In this document: positions 55,040 through 64,000 of the stretch, one piece after another
Numbering within the stretch: the first letter of the stretch is position 1
How the letters are laid out: every line of letters starts with the position of its first letter
Source: Erodium maritimum
Taxonomy: Eukaryota; Streptophyta; Magnoliopsida; Geraniales; Geraniaceae
DNA: 64,000 nucleotides
Assembly (NCBI GenBank): GCA_963921825.1
Contig: OY997591.1
Span: forward strand, 49,745,825 to 49,809,824
Direction of reading: 5' to 3'
Position numbers and translations under genes: made by a program
The notes under the pieces: generated by a model
The model's input: the letters and a program-made list of their open reading frames with translations, nothing else
Told to the model about the DNA's origin: nothing
Database searches by the model: none

Positions 55040-56340
55040 TGGTGGAAGTGCCACCTACTGCGCTGCTCGTTGCCTCGGCGCTGATGCGCTCGCTGCCTGC
55101 CTCAGAGCTCTCTGCGTCTGAGCCTGACGCTGCTGGAACTGTGGCGACTGCCCAGTCTGCGACTGTTGTGGTCGCGGAGCTGACGCCACCAAAAACTGAT
55201 CGGGGCACCTGGAAGCGAAGTGTCTTGGCCGACCACATCGATGATAGAGTGGTGGCCCGGCACTCGACCTCTCCTCAGGTCTACCTACCGAACGGTCTAT
55301 TGGTCCGCCGCTCATCGGACAGTCCCGAGCCATGTGGCCTGGCTGCCCACAACGATAGCAAGTGCGCCCTGACATGAAAGGCCCAACTGAAGCCACTGCT
55401 CTGACCTGCCGCGGTCCACTCAACTGTACCTGAGACTGAAACGATCCCGAGGTCCTCTGCCTCCTCGGATCTCGAGACTCAGACGGCCTCAGTGAGCTGC
55501 TCGATCTAGGCCTGACTTCCCGAGCCCTCGCTGTCTCGCGGAATCGTCGCTCCACGGTCAAGGCCTGCTCCACCAGATCAGAAAACACCTGGGTCCTCAA
55601 AACAACAACCTGGTCCGCGATCGCAGGGCGAAGCCCTCCCTCAAAACGTCGGCACCTGAGAGCCTCAATCTGTACCATCTCCTGAGCAAAACGAGACAAG
55701 GAGGTGAACCTCGCCTCGTACTCGGACACTAACAGACCCTCCTATCGCAGCTCTAGGAACTACTGACGCTTGTCGTCCAGCACTGTATGTGGGAAATACT
55801 GTTCGAGAAAACGCTGTCTGAATAGCGCAAAGTCATCTCCCACTCGCGTCTGCTCGCGCCGCCACCAGTGGTAGGCCTCTCCCTCCAGATGGAAGGCTGA
55901 GAAAGACACTCTCATGCTACCCCTCAACATCCCTGATGTGTCCAGGTTGCGGGTGATCCGCTCCAACCACCTCTCGGCTGCCTCGGGGTCTGGCTCCCCA
56001 GAAAACATAGGTACACCCAACCTGCGGAAGTCTCGCAGTGCCTGCGCGGTGTAACTGTCGACCTGAGGAGGTCCATCAGCGGTCGCTGTAGTGGCAACAG
56101 GTGCAGCCTCCGGTGTCGAAGCTGTAGCCTCTCTCCGGGCAAAGGCTGCTTCCAAACCCTGAACAGTGCGAGTCAGCTCCTCCAGAGCTGCCGCATGGGC
56201 CGTCTCAGCCCTCTCGTGCCCCTCAGCGCGTGCGCCCTGGGCACTAGTCGCCCTTGTCGACTCAGCAGTCGACGGCTGTCCCCGGCCCCTAGCTGGTCAT
56301 CTCCTCGTACCTCGCGGCACATAACTCGATGCCATGTCGT
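55040..56340 (-). pseudogene. Gypsy-2 gag
   Basis: The frame 55760-56155 has FSGEPDPEAAERWLERI and VSFSAFHLEGEAYHWW. The frame 55055-55729 has VSEYEARFTSLSRFAQEM and two zinc knuckles: CYRCGQPGHMARDC, and a second, YHRCGRPRHFASRC, whose first Cys is replaced by His or Tyr. The gag start is near 56335. The two frames are in the same phase, separated only by in-frame TAG stops near 55730-55760. Confidence 0.9.
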
Positions 56341-57224
56341 AAATCCTCTGCACGCATAACGCACATGTTCAGATTCTTAACTTGAAAAGAAGAACGCGCA
56401 TAAAATAACTAACGCCACACACAATCCACCCTACTAATACTTATAGTAATAATATACTCAGTACAGTATAGTCACACAATAGCACACTGCAGAGAAGTCC
56501 GCACACTAGTGCGCCACAGATTATACACTCAAATAACGAGGTTACAGACAGCTTCACACTCAAAAACAACTTCACACAAAAGTCACACAGACCACAGTTT
56601 ATTTCACAAGCAATTCCACAAAGCCCAACCTAGACTTAGTTTCAAGTTCTTAACACGTCCTCTTTCTAACATAACATTCATGTTGACATCGCGTCGTTAC
56701 AACCCGGTTTAGGCGTCCCCGAACTACTTTGTAACCACTTGACATCCCCCCATTCACGTCTGGCTACAGTGGCCCTTATAGCCAAATCGTGATGGTACAT
56801 ACACTTCAGTTTTTGCCGAAAATCGGGCATGACCCGTTCGTAAATTTAGCTAACCATCCGCTTATGCGGGATAACCAAAACACAACCTGCACAAAACACT
56901 CAATCACAAACACAGCACGCATCAGTTATCTCAACTTTCACCCGGGGTCTCGGGAATCTCACTCTTACCGCCCGGCTAAGTCCGTACTCGGAAAATAGTT
57001 TAACTCCAACCAAGATACCAACCACACAGGTTCACAAAGATACACGGTACTTAGACCAGACGACCACAAACCCGAGACTCTCTCCGTCTCGTTTCTACGC
57101 GTAGGACATCTCCGACTTGCGTAATCGACACACGGCAACTTAACGACCCAACTCTACCCACCTAATTGACGTACGGTCCGAGGTTTTGAAAAAAAAACGA
57201 TTTCAAAATGAAACCAGTCTCTGA
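56341..57224 (-). other. Gypsy-2 untranslated leader
   Basis: Non-coding sequence lies between gag and the 5' (right) LTR. It is rich in CACA words. Gypsy-1 lacks most of the equivalent, having about 150 bp and then the triplet array. Confidence 0.7.
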
Positions 57225-59599
57225 TGTCACGCCCCAAATCCGGTTTTGACCGGACTCGAGACGTGAACTTAGATAAACAAATAATAAAGACAATTTAAAA
57301 GAAGTGTTTAGTTTAAAAATACACAATACGTCTCTAGACACTAGCCAAGACCCTCGTCAGTTCCCAACTCCGAGAATCCTGCTAAAACTGATCCCGCCCA
57401 ATACCTAAAAAACAATAAGGTAAGGGGTGAGCTTTCGCTCAGTAGGAAAAGTAGTTAAGGTTATGAACTTCTGTTCAATATCACGAGTAACCGTCCAATT
57501 AGGACATACCAGCAAAGCATGACTATCAACAACGACCACGGGACAAGTACCAACCACCAAACCCTCTCGCAAGACCATAATAACACAAATAATATAAGAA
57601 CGCACATAGCCAACAAGTACACACATCACACACAGCAGAGCAACACATAAATTAGCACAACCGTCCTTAACATCACCGGCTATCACAGCCCGTCCCATTT
57701 ATATCGTACCGGAACACAAAGCATCGGTCCCGACATCTTCCGGTCACCGAGACTCGGGGTAACATACCTGACCGGCAATACATTCAGTCGGATGTCTTCC
57801 CATCACGGAGACTCGGGGCCTCACGCATAACAGACCGGTACATACCTCGGTCGTACGCTTTCCCGGACCACATAGCATCGGGGTAATGGTTACACCATCC
57901 TTGTCCTCGATACTCTACACCGACATACTCTCTCAGTGTGGGTATCGTACCAGACACACCTTTTCTTGGAACACACAGCAAGAGAATAACACGCAACACA
58001 AAACCATAGTTCGACCACAGTATACCAGCCGAGCCAACTCACCATAACACACAAATCGGTCTATCACTCACCCGATCATATCACAACCAAGGATTCACAT
58101 CATAACAAACACGGCACACTTTCCCACACATAGTCACAACAAGCTACACCGAGTATAATCTTATTAAGACTCTCAAACAGCGGTTACATCAAGCATCATG
58201 CATCTCAAACACACGCAATCCTAAGGCTCGACAAGGCCATTCTACCAGCACGACAATTTCCCAAGAATTGAAAGCGATTAATCGAGTGAATCACATCCTA
58301 CATGCACACTAAGACTCGTCCGGTTATTATGTAATTGAAAGCGGTTATTTTAGTGAATCACATCCTATATGCCAACTAGGACATTTCCGGTTATTATTAT
58401 TACCCAACATGCATACTAGTAAATTTCCGTAATTAAACCGATATTCGCTATGTTCCCTACCTCGAAAGCAGTGAACGATCAACTCCTAGCTGCTGACGTC
58501 CGGGCCTACCTCCGGTCTTCTCCACGATCGAGGTCGAAGTCTGATTTTAACAAGTAAAGGTGGTAATCAGTCCAGATTCAGTCCGAAACAGTCTTCTAAT
58601 TTATCAATTTAGTCCTTTAAATTTAACTGGTTTAAATTAATTAATTAATTAATCTGACCCAACTCGGATCCGACCAGCTCGGAAACCGGCCCCAATCCGA
58701 CCCGGATAAGACCCGGTCCAGACCCAGACCCAGACCTGACCCGAACGTGGCCTGGCCCGAGACCTAGCCTGGCCCGAGACTTGGCCTGGCCCGAGGCCCA
58801 GCCTGACCCGAGGCCCAGCTTGGCTCGAGGTCAGTCCTGGCCCGAGGCCCGGCTTGGTCGAGAGTAACGACCAGTGAGGGTTTGGTCTCGACAAGGCGGT
58901 GGCCGGCGGCTGGGGAGCGTAGAGGAACGCGCGGCGTGCACGGGCGCGTCGGAGCACGACTCTGCAGATCTCTCTGAGGTCCGGTGGAGCCGCAAACGAT
59001 GGCGAGGACTCACGAGAACCGGCGAATCTCGCGTCGATCTGCTCGGCTTGCTATCTCCGGTGGCGGGGCGGCGTCGACGCGGTGGATCCAGAGTAGCACG
59101 GGGAAGGTACGACGTCTCGCGATCCCGAGCACCGTCTCCCGTCATCGTACGACTTGACACGGTCATAGGGGGTAGCGGTGGCCTGAATCGAACACGGGAG
59201 GCGATGGTTGAAGGCGGTTTGCAGCTCTAGAGCTTCGTCCTTCGCCGACGAGTTTGAATTGGGCACAGGGACGAAGAGAGGTAGAGGGAGAGGTCTGAGA
59301 GAGAGGGAGGAAGGTTGCGCGAGAAGAGAGAGAGAGAGATGGCTGCATGTCTCGGGATGTGTGCGCTAAGTGAGGAAGAAGAAGCATAGTGCTAGGGTTT
59401 GGGGGTAGGTCGAGTTGGGCCTGGTTGGCTAGCTGAGACGGCCCACTTTGGCTCTTGGGCTGACTGGCTGGCCCAAGGGTCTGACTTGGCCCAAGGTCTG
59501 CTTTTCTCTCTCTCTTTTTTGTCCAAATTTCTTCCCAATCGACAGCCCGAACACTTAACAAAATAAACGAAACGAAGTTTACCTGGGGCGGTCTTTACA
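57225..59599 (-). repeat. Gypsy-2 right LTR
   Basis: It has the same ends as the left LTR. Compared with it, about 70 bp are missing after AATTTAAAAGAA (near 57303), and the G14 run is G5 (59168-59172). In element orientation this is the 5' LTR. Directly outside it toward gag no standard TGGTATCAGAGC primer site is readable; the sequence there is TCAGAGACTGGTTTCATTTT on the minus strand. Confidence 0.95.
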
Positions 59600-60601
59600 A
59601 ACAAAACTTTGCATGGTATCAGAGTCTAGCTCGATCCACGATCAGTTTATCACCCTCAAGCCCATATGTAGATGGTCAATCCTGCTATGTCTCATTTGTA
59701 CAACCCTACATGTGGGGAGTGGGTTGAAGTGTTACATTATACACACATAAAAATATATAAAAATAAAAAAGTTATTTAGAAAGGTTAGAGTTACACCCAA
59801 CTAATAAGGTTTATCTTTTAGTTGTGGAAGCACGACTTAATGTAAGTGTACGTTTAAACAAAAAATTTACATAGCATCAAAGCTTGGTTCAGCTCACTAC
59901 CCATTTGGAACCTTACCATATGTCTCTGGTCCATATGTAAATATCTAATCATACTATAGCTCATATGTAGATGTTGAACTCTACACGTGAGGGGAATTGT
60001 TGAAGTATTAGATTGAAACCATATCAGAAAAATATAAGAATGAATAGCTACTTATAAAGGTTACGACCACATCCATACTAACAAGGTTGACTTTCTAGTT
60101 GCGGAAGCCCGGGTCATCTAACAAGGTTGGCCCCTGACTCGTTTGTCACCTTATGGTCTCTGGTCCATATACAAATGTTTGGTCCTGTAATCTACACCTA
60201 ATGCAAAGTAGAAAGAAAAAAATTGGATAAAAGAATTAAGTCGTTAAGAATTAAGAAGCTATCATAAAATAATGTCTTGCTCCACTAGGGTTTCACCGCC
60301 GCTAGCATAACCGGAGCCCTCTCCTCGGAGACGGCCTCAATCCTACCGGTTTCGGTTCGGCAATCCTGCCCCGTCTCAATGGCGATGCTCCCGCCCCCAC
60401 TCTCCCCCACAACAACCTTACGATTACCAACGTCGTCGGTATCGCCTTGCCCTAGTGCATCTTCTTCCTCAATTGGACTATCCTGGCATACACCCACGCC
60501 TCAGGGGTTATCCCAACCGACTCCGTGCCTTAATGTCAACACCGATTGGACCTTGGCGTTGGACCACTTCCCATCCAAAACCCGTTTTCGGAGAGACCTG
60601 A

Positions 60602-61376
60602 CCTACAAATTTTGGCGTGGAATTTCTAGGGGCTGGGATCTAGCACATACAAGCAACATCTGCGACATCTCCTCAGGGATCACCGACCTCATATACTATT
60701 TCTCTCGGAGACCCTTCCCTCTACTCAGAATTTCCTACTACTAGCTCGGTCCTTGGGTTTTCATGGCCATATTTGTGTACCGACCTCGGAAACGCTAAGG
60801 AGATTGGCCCTGTTCTGGGTGATTGGTGTCGATGTGGTTCTTCGATCTCTAGATAGTCATTATAACGATGTGGAGGTCTTTGCTCTAGGATATGATGATG
60901 TTCGCCTAACGGGTATCTGTAGTGAGGCATGCCAAGAGAATCACCATCAAACTTGGGATTTATTGAGGCAATTGCATCATTCCTCACGACAAAACTTGAT
61001 TATCATAGGCGATTTTAATGAGATTCTGGGTCAAGAGGAAACTATGGGTGGAGGCATGTATCCTACGAGTTTGTTGGAGGATTTCTGTCAAGTTATCGAG
61101 GACTTGGACCTCGTTGATATTCCAATGATGGGCCACCAATTTACTTGGTTCCGGGGAAGAGCACACAATCGTCACATCCAATGTCGGCTGAATAAAGCTT
61201 TTATGACCAACTCATTCTTTTCCTTGGCGGACCTGGATTTCTATAATATGGGGACTACAACCTCGGATCATTGGCATATCTTATTGTCCCTAGCTCGTAA
61301 GGTGAATGACCGGGTCATTCAAAAGTATGGTTCCAATCATAGCGGACTCATGACCCGGAAGGTGGCAATGTTGTAA
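60602..61376 (+). pseudogene. LINE ORF2 endonuclease domain
   Basis: The frame carries the APE-type order: QILAWNF followed by a TAG and GLG (near 60610-60640), HILFLSET with the catalytic Glu (near 60685), NLIIIGDFNEILGQEETMGG (about 60990-61050), GHQFTWFRGRA, and TTTSDHWHILL with the SDH triad (near 61260). The open part, 60753-61376, is 207 codons. This domain nicks target DNA for target-primed reverse transcription. One in-frame stop at WNF*GLG separates the first 50 codons. Confidence 0.8.
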
Positions 61377-61749
61377 AAGAGATATGGGATAAGTAACCCT
61401 CGACGCCTATTAAAGATGTTATACGAGGGGTGGGCCTCTCCTTGGACAAATGGGGTCGCGACCACTTTAAGAAGAATGTGAACTAGATTAAGTGGTGTCT
61501 AAGGTGTATTGCCGAACATAATGGGAGGATTGACCGGGCAGGTGTTCACCGGCAGGAAGCCATCCAGATTCAGTATGAGAAGGCTCTAGGTGTGCAATAG
61601 ACCTACCGGCGCCAAAGGGCGAAACATCATTGGCTCACAGAGGGGGATAAAAACACCAAGTTCTTCAGGCCGCAACATCATATAGACGACGGGTAAATGC
61701 AATAGTGGCCCTTAAAAACACGGTAGGGCACTTGGTCACATGAGAAACA

Positions 61750-62820
61750 GGGATGAAGGAGCTTATCATTGACTACTTTCAACGATTGTTTACCACCAAT
61801 CATCCAGATCTGGAAGACTTCCCTTTTACCCTCCCCTCCCGGGTTACGACCGCACAAAACCACTCTCTGCTGACACCCATGACTGCTAGTGATATTCGTA
61901 ATGCTGTTTTCCATATTGGACCAGATAAATCCCCAAGGCCCGATGGCCTTAATCCACGGTTCTACCAGCACTACTTTCTCATGTTTGCAGAGGAGGTCAT
62001 TCACTTTATTCAGAGGGTTATTGTGACCAAGGGCTTTGACCCATAACTAAACGACACATACATTGTCCTCATCCATAAGAAACCTGATCTGGACGTGGTT
62101 ACAGATCTCCGCCCAATTGCATTATGCAATGTTATATTCCAGATTTTGTCTAAGGTAATAGAGAACAGACTCTGACCCCTACTCAAGAATGTAATCTCGG
62201 AGTCACATGGTGATTTTATCCCGGGATGATGCATACATGATAATGCCATTGTCTCCTTTAAAGTGATTCACTACTTGAAACGGAAAATACGAGGGTCGAG
62301 GGTTTTATGGTGTGAAATTGGATATGAGCAAGGCATATGATAGGTTTGAGTGGAGCTACTTAATTGCTATTATGACCAGGCTTGGATTCTCGTCTGAATG
62401 GATTAAGTTGGTGTCATGCTATATGAGGACGGTTACTTACTCTAGGCGTACCCAATATGGTCGGTCGGAATCGGAACGCGGCCATGGCATATCTCGTGGA
62501 TCGGGTCCTTACCCAAATCAGATCTTGGGATGACAAATTACTCTCTCCAGCAGGGTTGGAGGTCATGATCAGTCGATCCTCACTTCTCTACCAATCTATA
62601 TTATGTCGGTCTTTCGGGTCCCGCGTCGGATCTTGGATCGCATTAATGTGGTGTTAGCTCGCTACTGGTGTGTGTGTGTGTGGGGGGGGGGGGCAACAAA
62701 ACCTATCATTCGGCAGGACTGGGATAAGTTGTGTATGCCTAAGGAAAATGGGGGTATGACGTTTCGCTACATGCAAGATGTCAATACAACGCTTTTGGGG
62801 AAACAAGAAGGGGTTTAGTC
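61750..62820 (+). pseudogene. LINE ORF2 reverse transcriptase with missing catalytic core
   Basis: Readable pieces are KSPRPDGLNPRFYQHYF (about 61930-61980), VLIHKKPDLDVVTDLRPIAL (62070-62120), KLDMSKAYDRFEWSYLI (62318-62366) and SSEWIKLVSCYMRTVTYS (62390-62443). The text then jumps to the thumb-side segment YLVDRVLTQIRSWDDKLLSP (62490-62550) and VFRVPRRILDRINVVLARYW (62606-62670). The expected SPLLFLL-type region and YADD box between CYMRT and the thumb are absent. A (TG)n-G12 run lies at 62669-62693, where the family has a Trp-Trp-Gly codon stretch. Confidence 0.8.
62682..62693. repeat. (TG)n followed by G12 inside the LINE
   Basis: TGTGTGTGTG runs directly into 12 G residues, inside reverse-transcriptase-derived sequence after LARYW. 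Confidence 0.9.
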
Positions 62821-64000
62821 CATCGGCCTCACTCCTTGATGGCTTGGGTCCTCAAAGTCAGGTATTTTCCCACAACAGATTTCTTGCAAGTGCGGATTGG
62901 TCCTTACCCGAGGTTTACATGGACAAGTATTTTCTCCACTCAAGAGCTCATACATAGTGTCCTTCAGGTCTCTATTGGAGACATACATGATACTATGATC
63001 AAACGTACATCGTGGCTGATTAGGACGACGTCTAAAATTGAATCAACGGGGCCCACAATTATCGGGGTATCGGTGCCAGGCCTTATGATTCCAGGGACTC
63101 TCCACTGGGACGTGGGCCTTATATACCAGCTGTTTGATGACATTGACAGGGACAACATTCTTCAGGTCCCACTCTCGGATAATAGAGGCAGGGATGAATG
63201 GTATTAAGCGGACGATAGAACGGGTCTCTACACCACGAAAGCAGGATATTCAACTCTCGCTCGTGCCCGTCACCAGTATCGACTAAATACGGTGGTCGTG
63301 ATCTGTGCAGCCTTATGGAATGTACCTGTGCCACCGCGGCTCCTGGTCTTCCTATGGAGATGCCTGACATACACCCGCCAAGTGGCGACTAACCTCACTC
63401 GCTGGTTTGTTCCGGTTTCTTCTACATGTTCTATATGTGGTCAAGGTCAAGAATCTGTGAACCATTTACTCTTATCCTATGGTTTTGCGAAAACATGCTG
63501 GACACAGTTGGGAGGAATTTCACCATCCGCGCCTACAATGGAATTTGAGGCATGGTGGGAAAACATGGTAACATGTATAAATATGGGCCGGACAGTAGAT
63601 ATTCTTAGTGTTATTCGGGAGATATGGAAGGCCAGGAACACCCTGATGTGGAGAGGGGTTACGCTTACTGCTATAGGTGTAATCTCGGCTGCAAAAAATC
63701 AGCTCTTACTTGGCGGGAAGCAAATGCTAGTGTTTCATCCTCTACCCAAGATTGCCCTCAGTGGCCGTCTAGATGGTTTTCCCCTCTGATAGGTACATGG
63801 GTTATTAACGTTGATGGCGCCACCTTCTAGGACTCGGATCAGTTGGTCTGGGGCCTCGTAACCTGATCAGGTGATGACATGGTCTGATTAACTGCAAACA
63901 AGGTCCTTACGGGGTGCTGGTCCCCGATCATGATTGAGGCTTATGCCATTGTAACGGCGCTACGCAATTCAGCCTCCCTGGGCATAGGCCTAATTATTAT

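Larger units (their letters stand above)
49156..59599 (-). mobile_element. Gypsy-2: complete Ty3/Gypsy chromovirus with both LTRs
   Basis: The LTR starts TGTCACGCCCC at 49156 and the element ends TCTTTACA at 59599. AACAA flanks both sides exactly (49151-49155 and 59600-59604). The length is 10,444 bp, with LTRs of 2446 and 2375 bp and the gag-PR-RT-RH-IN-chromodomain order on the minus strand, typical of Tekay/Del-like plant chromoviruses. The two LTRs remain very similar by eye; the main differences are a gap of about 70 bp near the start of the right LTR and a G-run length change. Coding frames are nearly continuous but carry several stops. It inserted into an LTR of the TRIM-like array. 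Confidence 0.96.
49088..60210 (+). mobile_element. Tandem TRIM-like array, interrupted by Gypsy-2
   Basis: Short LTR-like units alternate with short internal pieces. LTR-a is partial: 49088-49155 plus 59605-59613 after removing Gypsy-2 and one target copy, ending CTTTGCA. A PBS-like TGGTATCAGAGT follows at 59614. Internal-a is 59626-59721 and ends in a purine-rich GTGGGGAGTGGG. LTR-b is 59722-59871 and ends TTTACA. TAGCATCAAAGC at 59872 is a mutated PBS. Internal-b is 59884-59997, with GTGAGGGGAAT. LTR-c starts TGTTGAAGTATT at 59998 and fades after about 60118, followed by another internal piece (TGGTCTCTGGTCCATATACA). There is no coding capacity. LTRs of about 150 bp, an initiator-Met PBS and a purine tract are the hallmarks of TRIM elements; the chained form arises by recombination or tandem insertion. 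Confidence 0.68.
60280..64000 (+). mobile_element. LINE (L1-type), ORF2-bearing, running off the right edge
   Basis: A Pro/Ser-rich ORF1-like scrap (60379-60600) precedes ORF2. Then come the endonuclease (60602-61376), RT N-part (61753-62440), RT C-part and thumb (62460-62820), zinc-binding zf-RVT region (63300-63500) and an RNase H start (GTWVINVDGATF near 63790-63830). The 3' end is outside the window. Stops, frameshifts and a deletion of the RT core make it inactive. Confidence 0.85.

Noticed and set aside
57205..57224. Primer-binding site beside the Gypsy-2 right LTR
   Set aside because: The sequence TCAGAGACTGGTTTC does not match the usual initiator-Met complement well enough to call.
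1..64000. CRISPR arrays, rRNA genes, bacterial-type operons or tRNA genes
   Set aside because: None was seen. The direct repeats are transposon-internal, and TGGTATCAGAG motifs are primer sites, not tRNA genes. A tRNA scan was not possible by eye, so a missed tRNA cannot be excluded.

Overview
This is nuclear DNA of a flowering plant, probably a eudicot. The species cannot be fixed from the sequence. The evidence is one ordinary intron-split plant gene, a plastid-derived insert, and a dense mixture of plant transposable elements: Ty3/Gypsy chromoviruses, Ty1/Copia, L1-type LINEs, PIF/Harbinger, hAT, Mutator-like MITEs and a TRIM-like array. No operons, CRISPR arrays, rRNA or recognisable tRNA genes were seen. 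Layout: (1) 1-6.8 kb holds the 5' end of a minus-strand VPS13-type (chorein) lipid-transfer protein gene. Five coding exons with canonical splice sites are present, and the 4.9-kb first intron carries a decayed Copia element, a Mutator-type MITE and a 170-bp tandem duplication. The rest of the gene lies beyond the left edge. (2) 6.8-18.9 kb is a nest. A PIF/Harbinger transposon was split by a 10-kb Gypsy chromovirus (Gypsy-1), whose right LTR was then interrupted by a ycf2-like plastid fragment; a 415-bp GYA triplet array now replaces the Gypsy leader and the start of that LTR. (3) 18.9-25.7 kb is a row of separate insertions: a hAT element, a Mutator MITE, a 3.1-kb solo LTR, a second hAT whose end was copied by a tandem duplication, a Harbinger ORF1 relic and a minisatellite. 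(4) 25.7-49.1 kb is old debris: LINE ORF1 relics, Mutator MITEs, a 1.56-kb Mutator-type element with a GC-rich cargo, an ORF1-only LINE copy with an intact 547-codon RRM protein, and a 5'-truncated LINE with an unusual filler at its 5' junction. (5) 49.2-59.6 kb is a full-length Gypsy chromovirus (Gypsy-2) with both LTRs and a perfect 5-bp target duplication, inserted into an LTR of a tandem TRIM-like array. (6) 60.3-64 kb is a second LINE running off the right edge. How the parts relate: the only host gene that looks functional is the VPS13-like gene, which should act at membrane contact sites. Nearly everything else is mobile DNA, mostly inactivated by stop codons, frameshifts and deletions. 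Target-site duplications let many boundaries be placed to the base and give a relative order of insertions. The strongest unusual items are the intact ORF1-only LINE copy, the tandem TRIM-like array, the ycf2-like insert inside an LTR, the triplet array, and the LINE junction made of inverted flank copies. No obviously new gene system was found.
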